This document shows, one piece after another, positions 1-10,175 of a stretch of 64,000 bases of DNA. How positions within the stretch are numbered: the first letter of the stretch is position 1; every line of letters begins with the position of its first letter. The position numbers were made by a program, and so were the translations under genes. Below the pieces are notes generated by a model. That model was not told where the DNA came from. It made no database searches and was given only the letters and a program-made list of their open reading frames with translations. The stretch comes from Actinobacillus vicugnae (GTDB lineage: Bacteria > Pseudomonadota > Gammaproteobacteria > Enterobacterales > Pasteurellaceae). The stretch spans positions 62,001 to 126,000 of the forward strand of contig NZ_CABFJY010000046.1 in NCBI RefSeq assembly GCF_901687125.1, given 5' to 3'.

Positions 1-27
1 TATGTTAGTAAAATTTTACCAAAACCA

Positions 28-36
28 ACCGCACTT
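28..36 (-). repeat. Haemophilus-type DNA uptake word
   Basis: The minus strand reads AAGTGCGGT, the 9-base core of the Haemophilus influenzae-type uptake signal. It overlaps the stop end of the dehydrogenase gene. Nearly all other uptake words in the window are of the ACAAGCGGTC type, so this one is foreign in style. Confidence 0.8.
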
Positions 37-914
37 TACTCACCCTGAGGAAACCTCACCCCAGATAACTGCTCACAACGTGCCAACAATTCTTCTTGAA
101 AATCCACATTATAAGCATCAGGGTTGGTGCCACTTTCCCGCATTCGGTTAAACGATTTGCCGCTAACCAATACGGCTTTATCGTCCGAGCCCGCCAACCA
201 GATTTGCGTTGCCGCGCCCTCTTCCACGCTGCCGGGCGCGTAGGCGCCGCCCATTTTGGTACGAACCCAACCGGGATCAACGGTATTTGATAACACGTTT
301 TGCCATTTTCTCGCCACCGCAAAGGCAAGCATTGAGTCGAATAATTTGCTTTCCGAGTAGGCTTGGTTACCGTTATAACGGCGTTTTTCCCATAATAAAT
401 CCGCCAATGCCTGTTTGCCCGATACCCCTTGTTGCATACCTGAGGTGATGTAAATCAGTCTGTCGGGGCGTTGGGTAAGGGCGGTGAGCATATAAGGAGC
501 GAGGACGTTTACCATAAAGGTGCGAGGCAAGCCTTGTGGGGTGCGGACAAGCTCGTCTTCCAATATACCCGCATTGTGAATAACGCTGTCGAACTTGCCT
601 AAGGCATTGATTTGTTCTGCCATTTTCGCCACTTGTTCGATGTCGGCAAAATCGCCGAATACCGAACAGATAGCATTCGGTACGGCTTTTAAGGCTTCTT
701 CCGCACGTTTCGGGTTACGACCGTGTACCACTACGCTATGCCCTTGTTTTGCTAAGGTTTGAGCCGCTTCCAAGCCTAAACCTGATGCCGAACCCGTAAT
801 TAAAATACGTTTTTTACCCGTTTGATTTGCCATTGCCATTTTGCCTACTCCTAAACTGATTGCCACTGCCCCTGCTAATTGCAGAAACTGACGGCGTGAG
901 ATAATGGATTTCAT
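36..914 (-). CDS. SDR-family oxidoreductase with Tat-type signal
   Basis: A short-chain dehydrogenase/reductase of 292 residues. The Rossmann motif TGSASGLG is at residues 40-47, the NAG motif near 114-116, the catalytic serine probably at 158 and the YxxxK pair at Y186/K190. The N-terminus has a twin-arginine-like signal, SRRQFLQ at 6-12, followed by a hydrophobic stretch, so export of the folded, cofactor-loaded enzyme is likely. The frame stays open up to 1142, but the start at 914 has a strong AAGGAG ribosome site and the upstream part is the tail of another gene. The start codon overlaps that gene's TGA (ATGA). The substrate is unknown. Base composition is richer in GC than most of the window, and a Haemophilus-type uptake word sits at its end. 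Confidence 0.85.
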   Translation of the reverse strand: MKSIISRRQFLQLAGAVAISLGVGKMAMANQTGKKRILITGSASGLGLEAAQTLAKQGHSVVVHGRNPKRAEEALKAVPNAICSVFGDFADIEQVAKMAEQINALGKFDSVIHNAGILEDELVRTPQGLPRTFMVNVLAPYMLTALTQRPDRLIYITSGMQQGVSGKQALADLLWEKRRYNGNQAYSESKLFDSMLAFAVARKWQNVLSNTVDPGWVRTKMGGAYAPGSVEEGAATQIWLAGSDDKAVLVSGKSFNRMRESGTNPDAYNVDFQEELLARCEQLSGVRFPQGE

Positions 915-1142
915 TGAAATTCTCCTTGATGAATGCGTTGTTGCTGTGCTTTGCCAAGCCATAAGCGTAGCCCCAAGCCACACTGCACAAAGCGGCACAG
1001 CAAGTACGGCAATATTGCCTAAACTTAAGTCTAACGCCAATAAACCTGCATAGCCCCAACTGCCGATTTGATCCCCCGAGCGGTAGACCACGGTGTCGAT
1101 AAAACTTTTCAATGTACACCATTTGAATTTATTGTATGCCAC
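911..1142 (-). pseudogene. C-terminal remnant of an NTP/NDP-exchange (MFS-like) transporter
   Basis: The frame entering at 1142 encodes FIDTVVYRSGDQIGSWGYAGL followed by hydrophobic residues, which resembles the last part of the bacterial ATP/ADP (NTP/NDP) exchange transporter family. At the GGGG run (plus-strand CCCC 971-974) the frame must shift by one base; the shifted frame then reads LRLWLGKAQQQRIHQGEFQ and stops at a TGA overlapping the ATG of the dehydrogenase. Everything N-terminal of this segment is missing. I infer a truncated gene with an additional one-base frameshift that was once translationally coupled to the dehydrogenase. The family assignment rests on recall of the motif, not on a search. 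Confidence 0.55.
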
Positions 1143-1248
1143 TTAACCAGCGAAATATATTTGTTTATTTTTATATCAGTATTCGTTTGAGTTATAGTAA
1201 AAAAATAGGCTATGATGTGCCAATGATAAGTAATAACCGAGATCCGCA

Positions 1249-1878
1249 ATGAATTTTCTTGCCCACAGTATGATTTCCTTTGAGCTGAGAAAGATAACCT
1301 CGAACCGACCTTCACCTACGGCACATACCTTATTTGGCAATTTTGCGGGGGATTTTTATAAAGGACGTGTTGAAAACTTAGCCGTCGCACGCCCTATTCA
1401 AGATGGTGTAATGTTACATCGACTCATCGACAGCACCACTGATAGACGGGAGAATTTCTTGAATCCATTGCTTGCCAAGGAATTCGGGCTATTTAAAGGC
1501 ATTGTATCGGATATTGTGATTGATCATTTTATCGCTAAAAATTTTAGCCGTTTGTTCAGCCAAGCGCTTAAATCTGTTGAAAGCGACATTTTCGCAACAG
1601 TCGGACAATATCAAGCGATCTTTCCGCAAGGATTTCCGTCATTATTTAATTGCTTGGCACAAAACAACGCGTTATCCAATTATGCGGAATTAGATTTTTT
1701 AGCCGAGCGTGTGTTTTCAGGAATGGCACGGCGAATCAAACGCGGCGAAGTGTTGCTTTCGGCAGTTGATGTGTTACAAAATCACTATGCAGAACTTGAG
1801 GTATTGGCAATACGGGAATTTAGCTACACCCAAGAAGAAAGTATCCGTAAATATTTAGCGTTAAATCCCATCAGCTAA
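1249..1878 (+). CDS. acpH: Acyl carrier protein phosphodiesterase
   Basis: AcpH (old name YajB, DUF479) hydrolyses the 4'-phosphopantetheine arm from holo-acyl carrier protein. The start MNFLAH, the GNFAGDF motif at 30-36, HRLIDSTTD at 57-65 with its acidic/histidine metal ligands, and SDIVIDHF at 87-94 are all family hallmarks of this HD-like fold. The length of 209 residues is slightly above the usual 193. Residues 11-24 (before the GNFAGDF block) differ from the typical family sequence. It stands alone between two decayed gene ends in the segment that carries Haemophilus-type uptake words, so it may be part of the imported block or an old resident next to it. Confidence 0.85.
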   Translation: MNFLAHSMISFELRKITSNRPSPTAHTLFGNFAGDFYKGRVENLAVARPIQDGVMLHRLIDSTTDRRENFLNPLLAKEFGLFKGIVSDIVIDHFIAKNFSRLFSQALKSVESDIFATVGQYQAIFPQGFPSLFNCLAQNNALSNYAELDFLAERVFSGMARRIKRGEVLLSAVDVLQNHYAELEVLAIREFSYTQEESIRKYLALNPIS

Positions 1879-1912
1879 GCAGTTGCGGATAGCGAAAACA
1901 TCTCAAAATTTG

Positions 1913-1921
1913 ACCGCACTT
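1913..1921 (-). repeat. Haemophilus-type DNA uptake word
   Basis: The minus strand reads AAGTGCGGT. This is the second Haemophilus-type core within the first 2 kb, sitting between acpH and the esterase remnant. Confidence 0.8.
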
Positions 1922-1925
1922 TTGA

Positions 1926-2162
1926 TCAATACAACCCTATTTTATCCCAGAAATCGCATTGGTGCTGTTTGGCATATTGCCCCTCGCTGATTTCAGCGGT
2001 TGGCTGTTTCAGCACGAGATAATTGCCTTTGGCTGGATCGAATTTCTGCCATTTGGTTTGCTCGGCATTGGCTAAGTTTGCCTATAAGCCAATCATTTTG
2101 CTGGATAATTTATCTTGCAACGGATTGAGGTTTGTCAGAGAGGTAGGGAATAAAATGTGTGT
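1926..2162 (-). pseudogene. C-terminal remnant of a type-B carboxylesterase
   Basis: Reading the minus strand, an open segment encodes a run ending NPLQDKLSSKMIGL, then a TAG at 2082-2084, then ANLANAEQTKWQKFDP and, near the end, HQCDFWDKIGLY and a TGA at 1926-1928. The layout (hydrophobic 'MIGLWANF'-like stretch, then W.KFDP, then a terminal CDFWD) is that of the C-terminus of PnbA-like carboxylesterases, where a tryptophan normally stands at the position of the TAG (TGG to TAG). No start or catalytic region is present upstream: from about 2180 the sequence turns into the terminator of the next gene. It is a decayed gene end. Confidence 0.6.
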
Positions 2163-2197
2163 TTTGTAAAAATTAAGGAAAAACAGCGAGTTAAAAA

Positions 2198-2237
2198 ACA
2201 AGCGGTCGTAAATTTTTTATTTTTTACAACCGCTTGT
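2198..2237. terminator. Paired uptake words forming a terminator
   Basis: ACAAGCGGTCGTAAA is followed after a T-rich loop by its near inverted copy TTACAACCGCTTGT. The hairpin lies just after the stop of the outer-membrane protein gene and marks the edge between the foreign-looking first 2.2 kb and the native-looking rest. Confidence 0.75.
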
Positions 2238-2250
2238 TATTTAGGAAAAA

Positions 2251-2769
2251 TTAGAAACGGTAACCTACATTTGCAGTAAATTCATTACCTTTTAATTTTT
2301 CACCGCTTTTCTTCAAGTTACTACGTGTATATTCTGCGCCTACTTCAATATTGCTTGATACCGCATATTTCGCTCCTGCGCCAAAGCCATAGCCACGGAA
2401 ATTAGTATCACCAACTTTGCTTTGTGCTACATCTACTTTTACATATGGAAGTAAATCTGAGCCTACACGATAACCTTGTTGGTATGCTACTGTATATTTA
2501 GTTTTTTGTTTTACATCGCTAAATACTTTGGTGCTACCTGTTTTTACTTTACCTTGCACTACCCCAACCAAGTTATTGCCATAGTCCATACCATAATCAA
2601 CCACAATTGCAGGGCCTGTAGACTGTTTACCTTTAACACCATCTACTTCGTATTTTACAGTTGTTAAATCTACACTCACACCCACACCAGTAAATGTGTT
2701 ACCAACTGGCGCAGCAAATGCTGATGCTGAAAATAAACCTGCTAATGCTAATACTGTTAACTTTTTCAT
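2251..2769 (-). CDS. Outer-membrane beta-barrel protein, OmpX/opacity-like
   Basis: A 172-residue protein with a clear Sec signal (MKKLTVLALAGLFSASAFA, cut after residue 19) and a mature part of alternating beta strands ending in ...TANVGYRF; a terminal phenylalanine is the usual signal for insertion by the BAM complex. Size and strand pattern fit an eight-stranded barrel of the OmpX/Ail/opacity superfamily. An AAAGG ribosome site precedes the start. It is a single-gene unit ending at a paired-uptake-word terminator. The function is not deducible: such proteins serve in adhesion, serum resistance or membrane stability. Confidence 0.75.
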   Translation of the reverse strand: MKKLTVLALAGLFSASAFAAPVGNTFTGVGVSVDLTTVKYEVDGVKGKQSTGPAIVVDYGMDYGNNLVGVVQGKVKTGSTKVFSDVKQKTKYTVAYQQGYRVGSDLLPYVKVDVAQSKVGDTNFRGYGFGAGAKYAVSSNIEVGAEYTRSNLKKSGEKLKGNEFTANVGYRF

Positions 2770-2846
2770 AGAATATACCTTTTTTGTTGTATCAGGATCT
2801 TTATTATATGCAAAAAGATCTCAGAAAGATAGGCGCTAGAAAATCC

Positions 2847-3563
2847 TTACTCTAATTCACCGCAGAAGCGATAACCTTCACCATGAATCGTTACTATGAT
2901 CTCTGGCGTGTTTGGATGATCTTCGAAATGTTTACGAATACGACGGATTGTTACATCCACCGTGCGATCATGCGGTTTTAATTCACGCCCTGTCATCTTA
3001 AGCAATAGATCTTCACGAGTTTGAATTTTGCCAGGGTTTTCACAGAAATGTAACAATGCTCGGAATTCACTACGAGGTAGCTTATTCACCACGCCTTCTG
3101 GAGTAATTAAACTACGGCTATTAACATCAAGCTCCCAACCATTAAAACGATAGCTTTCAACTGAAACATTTCCCTTCGTTGGTTTCTCTTTTTCGCTCAT
3201 TGTACGGTGTAATAGATTACGAGCACGAATCGTTAATTCACGAGGATTGAATGGCTTGGTGATATAGTCATCCGCCCCGATTTCTAAACCAAGGATTTTA
3301 TCGACTTCGTTATCACGCCCCGTTAAAAACATTAATGCGACTTTGGTATTTTCACGTAATTCACGCGCCAACATTAAGCCATTTTTCCCTGGTAGATTAA
3401 TATCCATAATCACGAGATTAATCGTTTTTTCCGCGAGAATTGCGTTCATTTCAACGCCATCTATTGCTTCAAAAACCTCATAACCTTCTGCTTCAAAAAT
3501 ACTTTTTAGCGTGTTACGAGTCACGAGTTCATCTTCAACAATCAAGATTTGTGGATTTTGCAT
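2847..3563 (-). CDS. arcA: Aerobic respiration control response regulator ArcA
   Basis: ArcA is the DNA-binding partner of the sensor ArcB and represses respiratory genes when the quinone pool is reduced. The receiver domain (1-120) has the acidic pocket E10/D11, the phosphoacceptor D54 in [10 protein letters not shown]81 and K103. The OmpR-type winged helix (about 135-232) ends with the typical TIHGEGYRF. At 238 residues it has the family length and reads as an intact ArcA. It is transcribed alone; the 190 bases upstream are AT-rich and may hold its promoter, but no clear Fnr site was seen. Confidence 0.95.
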   Translation of the reverse strand: MQNPQILIVEDELVTRNTLKSIFEAEGYEVFEAIDGVEMNAILAEKTINLVIMDINLPGKNGLMLARELRENTKVALMFLTGRDNEVDKILGLEIGADDYITKPFNPRELTIRARNLLHRTMSEKEKPTKGNVSVESYRFNGWELDVNSRSLITPEGVVNKLPRSEFRALLHFCENPGKIQTREDLLLKMTGRELKPHDRTVDVTIRRIRKHFEDHPNTPEIIVTIHGEGYRFCGELE

Positions 3564-3750
3564 TGTATAAGCCTTCTAAGTAATTTTAAAAATCTGTTAT
3601 TGCAATGTGTTGCATTATTGTTGCAAAGTTGTGCTAATTCTAGCGCTGTTCTAACTTACTAAAAAGAGTTAATTCCAATTTTGTTATATTGAGTCAAATT
3701 TTTCAGCATAATCAGTTAGAACTCGCTAACAACCGCACAATAAATAAACA

Positions 3751-5786
<2,036 letters not shown>

Positions 5787-5954
5787 TTATTTATGCACAG
5801 GTTCCGCTGTATATGCGGTATTTTTGCAAATTTTTTGGCTAATTTAACCGCTTTTTTATAGAAAAAACGCCTCAAATACGCTTCACAAAAGCAACTAAAA
5901 AATAGACTTTTACCAGCCCACTAGAAGAAAATCCGCGAAATAGCCTCCCTTACC

Positions 5955-5984
5955 TTTCCATTTTTGCCTGATAAACGTTATAAT
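5955..5984 (+). promoter_or_regulatory. Putative sigma-70 promoter of ribF
   Basis: TTTCCA (5955-5960), an 18-base spacer and a perfect TATAAT (5979-5984), 38 bases before the ATG of ribF. The divergent nadR promoter must lie in the same 290-base gap. Confidence 0.5.
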
Positions 5985-6022
5985 CACAGCAATTTTCTAT
6001 TTAAATTTTGGCAAAATTCTTA

Positions 6023-6985
6023 ATGCAATTAATTCGAGGCTTTCATAACTTAGAGAGGGTTCACGCTCTACAAAAAGGCTGTGTGCTGACTATTGGGAAC
6101 TTTGACGGTGTTCATCTTGGACACCAAAATATTTTGGCGCGTTTATGTGATAAATCGCTGGAATTAGGTTTGCCTTCAGTGGTCATGCTGTTTGAACCAC
6201 AACCTCGTGAATTTTTTGCAAAAAAATCAGAAAATTTGACCGCTTCTCACGTCCCCGCCCGCCTCATGCGCTTGCGAGACAAACTCAAATATTTACAAGA
6301 AGCAGGCGTGGATTTTGTGCTTTGCGTGCGCTTTAGCAATAAATTTGCTGCGCTTTCTGCTGATACCTTTATTCGCGAATTACTAGTCAAACGCTTACAA
6401 GTACGCTACCTCAGTATTGGAGATGATTTTCGTTTTGGAGCCAAACGAGCGGGTAATTTTGAAATGTTGCATAATGCGGGGTTAAAATACCGTTTTGCCG
6501 TAGAAGAAAGCCACACACATAGCTTTGACAGCGAACGCATTAGCAGTTCGCTGATTCGCCAAGCGCTACAAAAAAATGAACTTTCATTAGCCTGTAAACT
6601 GTTAGGTAAACCTTATTCAATTGCTGGACGTGTAGCACACGGCAACAAGCTCGGTAGAACCATTGGTTTCCCAACTGCTAACATTATGTTGAATCGCTTA
6701 GTGATCCCACTACAAGGGGTTTTTGCTGTACAAATTCAAACCAAAACAGGGAAATATAATGGCATTGCTAATGTGGGTAACCGCCCCACTATCAACGGAA
6801 CCAAACCTTTACTTGAAGTGCATATCTTTGAATTTAACCATTCAATTTATGGCGAAGCGATAGAAGTTTTCTTTATGCACAAAATTCGAGATGAAGTGAA
6901 ATTCCCAAGTTTTGAAGCGCTGAAAACACAAATCGCAAAAGACAGAGAACAAGCGGTCGAATTTTTTAAGGAATTTGCAAGTTGA
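6023..6985 (+). CDS. ribF: Bifunctional riboflavin kinase/FAD synthetase
   Basis: RibF phosphorylates riboflavin to FMN and adenylates FMN to FAD. The N-terminal nucleotidyltransferase domain has GNFDGVHLGH at 25-34; the C-terminal flavokinase domain holds the PTAN block (GFPTANI) and the NVGNRPTI segment. The start ATG at 6023 gives MQLIRGFHNL, matching the normal N-terminus; an upstream in-frame TTG at 6008 would add five residues. No strong ribosome site precedes either. Length 320 is usual. In many gammaproteobacteria ribF is followed by ileS and lspA; ileS follows here after 167 bases, lspA does not. An uptake word lies inside its 3' end. Confidence 0.93.
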   Translation: MQLIRGFHNLERVHALQKGCVLTIGNFDGVHLGHQNILARLCDKSLELGLPSVVMLFEPQPREFFAKKSENLTASHVPARLMRLRDKLKYLQEAGVDFVLCVRFSNKFAALSADTFIRELLVKRLQVRYLSIGDDFRFGAKRAGNFEMLHNAGLKYRFAVEESHTHSFDSERISSSLIRQALQKNELSLACKLLGKPYSIAGRVAHGNKLGRTIGFPTANIMLNRLVIPLQGVFAVQIQTKTGKYNGIANVGNRPTINGTKPLLEVHIFEFNHSIYGEAIEVFFMHKIRDEVKFPSFEALKTQIAKDREQAVEFFKEFAS

Positions 6986-7026
6986 TGTAAGCAATATGCT
7001 ACCAAGCATTGTTGAAAAAGACGTGA

Positions 7027-7137
7027 TTATTCGAATTGGCAGAAAATTATCAAGCTGTACTAAATCAATTAAGAAATGATCGTGCAATTGAAATAAAAGC
7101 GCTTCCATTCCAATTCAGTGACTTTACTAAATTTTAA
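7027..7137 (+). other. Short open segment, possible decayed gene end
   Basis: Between ribF and ileS a frame entered after a TGA at 7024 reads LFELAENYQAVLNQLRNDRA and on to a TAA at 7135, with protein-like composition. A second frame just upstream reads MLPSIVEKDVIIRIGRK. Joined by one frameshift they would give a short protein end, but I do not recognise it and no start is convincing. Confidence 0.25.
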
Positions 7138-7152
7138 TAAACGGAAAACAAA

Positions 7153-9966
7153 ATGACAGACTACAAAAACACTTTAAACCTGCCTGAAACAGGCTTTCCT
7201 ATGCGTGGGGATCTCGCAAAACGTGAACCTGATATGCTCAAAAATTGGTATGACAAAAACTTATACCAAAAAGTACGTGAAAGCTCGAAAGGGAAAAAAT
7301 CTTTTATTCTACACGATGGTCCTCCGTATGCGAACGGTAATATTCACATTGGTCACGCAGTTAATAAAATTTTAAAAGATATTATTATGAAATCGAAAAC
7401 TGCTTTAGGTTTCGATACACCGTATGTACCAGGTTGGGACTGTCACGGTTTGCCAATTGAATTAAAAGTAGAAGGTATTGTTGGTAAACCAAATGAGAAA
7501 GTATCAGCGGCAGAATTCCGCCAAGCTTGTCGTAATTATGCTTCAGAGCAAGTTGAAGGGCAAAAAGCCGACTTTATCCGTATGGGTATTTTAGGTGATT
7601 GGGAAAATCCATATTTAACCATGAACTTCAATACCGAAGCACATATTATCCGCACTTTAGGTAAAGTGATTGCAAACGGTCATTTATATAAAGGCTCTAA
7701 ACCCGTTCACTGGTGTTTAGACTGTGGCTCATCATTAGCAGAAGCAGAAGTAGAATACGAAGACAAAGTGTCTCCGTCTATTTACGTACGTTTTAAAGCG
7801 GTTGATAGTACTACTGTTGAAGCTGCATTTAATGCTCAAGGCAAAGGAAACGGTCAAATTTCAGCAGTAATTTGGACAACAACACCTTGGACATTGCCTT
7901 CAAATAAAGCGATCTCAATTAATCCTGAATTTGACTACCAACTGGTTCAGTTCGGTGACGAGCGTGTCATTTTAGCTAAAGATTTAGTAGAAAGTGTACA
8001 AAAAGCGGCTGCGGTAGAATCTATTACTGTATTGGGTGAAGTAAAGGGCGAAGTATTAGAATTAATGCAATTCCGACATCCATTCTATGATTATAGCGTG
8101 CCATTAATCCTAGGCGATCACGTGACAACAGATGGCGGTACAGGTTTAGTTCATACTGCGCCAGATCATGGTCAAGACGACTTTGTAGTATCGAAAAAAT
8201 ATAACATCGAAATGGCAGGCTTAGTTGCCAATGACGGTAAGTTTATATCAAGCACGCCATTCTTTGCGGGCTTAGGTGTGTTTGATTCAAACGAAAAAGT
8301 ATTAGAAAAATTAAAAGAAACAGGTACGCTATTAAAATTAGAGCGTATTAAGCACAGCTACCCGCACTGCTGGCGCCATAAAACTCCAATTATTTTCCGT
8401 GCAACTCCACAATGGTTTATCGGCATGGAAACTCAAGGCTTACGTAAACAAGCCTTAGGTGAGATCAAATCAGTACGTTGGATCCCAAGCTGGGGTGAAG
8501 CACGTATTGATACCATGGTAGCAAACCGCCCAGACTGGTGTATCTCACGCCAACGAACTTGGGGCGTACCAATGACCATGTTTGTACACAATGAAACCGA
8601 AGAGCTACATCCGCGTACATTAGAGATCTTAGAAACTGTTGCAAAACGCGTAGAAGAAAAAGGCATTCAAGCGTGGTGGGATCTCGATCCTGCAGAAGTG
8701 TTAGGTGAAGATGCGAAAAACTACCATAAAGTACCAGATACCTTAGACGTATGGTTCGATTCAGGATCAACTTACGCATCAGTGGTAGAAGCTCGCCCAG
8801 AATTTAACGGTAAAAGTGCAGATATGTACCTTGAAGGCTCAGACCAACACCGTGGTTGGTTTATGTCATCATTAATGTTATCCACTGCAACCAACGGTAA
8901 AGCACCATATAAACAAGTGCTTACTCACGGTTTCGTGGTAGATGAAAAAGGTCGTAAAATGTCAAAATCTTTAGGCAACGTAATCGTGCCTTCAGAAGTT
9001 TGGAACAAAAATGGTGCCGATATTTTACGTTTATGGGTTGCTTCAACTGACTACACAGGTGAAATCGCTGTTTCACACAATATCTTAAATAGTGCGGGTG
9101 AATCTTATCGCCGTATCCGTAATACGGCACGCTTCTTATTAGCTAACTTAAACGGTTTTGCTCCAAAACGTGATCTCGTGAAACCAGAAGAGATGATCGC
9201 ATTAGACCGCTGGGCAGTTAGCTGTGCATTAGAAGCGCAAAATGATATTAAAGAAGCATACGACAACTATCAATTCCATGCGGTAGTACAACGTTTAATG
9301 CGATTCTGCTCAATCGAAATGGGGTCATTCTATTTAGATATTATTAAAGACCGCCAATACACCACCAAAGCAGATAGTCTTGCTCGCCGTAGCTGTCAAA
9401 CAGCTTTATGGCATATTGCTGAAGCACTCGTGCGTTGGATAGCACCGATTTTATCATTCACAGCAGATGAAATTTGGGGCTATTTACCACAAGTAGAAGG
9501 ACGTGCAGAGTTTGTCTTTACTGAAGAATTCTATGAAGGCTTATTCGGCTTAACCGAAGCGGATAAATTAGATGATACATACTGGCAACAAGTATTAAAA
9601 GTACGTGCTGAATCAAACCGTGTATTAGAGCAAGCTCGTAAAGACAAAGTAATCGGTTCAGGCTTAGAAGCGAAAATAACCCTTTACGCCAATGATGAAA
9701 TTCGTGCTATGTTAGAACAACTTGGCAATGAACTTCGTTTTGTACTGATCACATCACAAGCCATTATCAAACCGCTTAGCGAAGCAGATGTTGCAGAAGG
9801 TGAAGTAGCTGGCTTAGCGGTGAAAGTTGAACGTGCCGAAGGGGAAAAATGTCCTCGCTGTTGGCACTTCGCCACTGATATTGGCGCACATGCAGAACAT
9901 AGTTCAATATGTGGTCGCTGTGTAGAAAACGTAGCAGGAAACGGCGAACAACGTTCATTTGCATAA
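7153..9966 (+). CDS. ileS: Isoleucyl-tRNA synthetase
   Basis: A class Ia synthetase of 937 residues charging tRNA-Ile with isoleucine. The HIGH motif is at residues 65-68 and the KMSKS loop at 602-606; the long insertion between them is the editing (CP1) domain that removes valine. The C-terminal zinc knuckle CPRCWH...CGRC is intact. Length and start ([21 protein letters not shown]) match the gammaproteobacterial form, so it is the housekeeping type and not a mupirocin-resistance type. It probably shares a transcript with ribF. Confidence 0.97.
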   Translation: MTDYKNTLNLPETGFPMRGDLAKREPDMLKNWYDKNLYQKVRESSKGKKSFILHDGPPYANGNIHIGHAVNKILKDIIMKSKTALGFDTPYVPGWDCHGLPIELKVEGIVGKPNEKVSAAEFRQACRNYASEQVEGQKADFIRMGILGDWENPYLTMNFNTEAHIIRTLGKVIANGHLYKGSKPVHWCLDCGSSLAEAEVEYEDKVSPSIYVRFKAVDSTTVEAAFNAQGKGNGQISAVIWTTTPWTLPSNKAISINPEFDYQLVQFGDERVILAKDLVESVQKAAAVESITVLGEVKGEVLELMQFRHPFYDYSVPLILGDHVTTDGGTGLVHTAPDHGQDDFVVSKKYNIEMAGLVANDGKFISSTPFFAGLGVFDSNEKVLEKLKETGTLLKLERIKHSYPHCWRHKTPIIFRATPQWFIGMETQGLRKQALGEIKSVRWIPSWGEARIDTMVANRPDWCISRQRTWGVPMTMFVHNETEELHPRTLEILETVAKRVEEKGIQAWWDLDPAEVLGEDAKNYHKVPDTLDVWFDSGSTYASVVEARPEFNGKSADMYLEGSDQHRGWFMSSLMLSTATNGKAPYKQVLTHGFVVDEKGRKMSKSLGNVIVPSEVWNKNGADILRLWVASTDYTGEIAVSHNILNSAGESYRRIRNTARFLLANLNGFAPKRDLVKPEEMIALDRWAVSCALEAQNDIKEAYDNYQFHAVVQRLMRFCSIEMGSFYLDIIKDRQYTTKADSLARRSCQTALWHIAEALVRWIAPILSFTADEIWGYLPQVEGRAEFVFTEEFYEGLFGLTEADKLDDTYWQQVLKVRAESNRVLEQARKDKVIGSGLEAKITLYANDEIRAMLEQLGNELRFVLITSQAIIKPLSEADVAEGEVAGLAVKVERAEGEKCPRCWHFATDIGAHAEHSSICGRCVENVAGNGEQRSFA

Positions 9967-10003
9967 GCAACAAGCGGTCGAATTTTGTAAAAATTCAGCA
10001 TTA

Positions 10004-10041
10004 TGTAGCTGTTACACAAGCATTTTTGTGTATTGGCTACA
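10004..10041. terminator. Hairpin after ileS
   Basis: TGTAGC...TACACAA and TTGTGTA...GCTACA form an imperfect hairpin 38 bases downstream of ileS, flanked by an inverted pair of uptake words (9970-9979 and 10068-10076). There is no long T-run, so terminator strength is uncertain. Confidence 0.45.
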
Positions 10042-10114
10042 TAATTTCGAAAAAAATGGCAAAAGTTGACCGCTTGCTAAATTAAAAATAGTAAGACACA
10101 ACAGCTTGGTCTGT

Positions 10115-10157
10115 ACTTTGAAACAATAAAACAACTTCGCTTTAGTTGTTTCAAAGT
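10115..10157 (+). promoter_or_regulatory. 12-bp perfect inverted repeat in the pssA leader
   Basis: ACTTTGAAACAA at 10115-10126 is repeated exactly inverted as TTGTTTCAAAGT at 10146-10157. The hairpin ends 18 bases before the pssA start, close to the GGAG ribosome site, so in RNA it could affect initiation; as DNA it could be an operator. Confidence 0.5.
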
Positions 10158-10175
10158 GTTAAATGGAGCAATAGA

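Noticed and set aside
915-1142. Long N-terminal extension of the dehydrogenase
   Set aside because: The start at 914 has a strong ribosome site and a Tat signal right after it; the upstream residues resemble another protein's end.
8465-8779. Antisense open frames inside ileS, argS, ftsZ and murE
   Set aside because: They overlap strongly conserved genes, have no ribosome sites and give products of odd composition.
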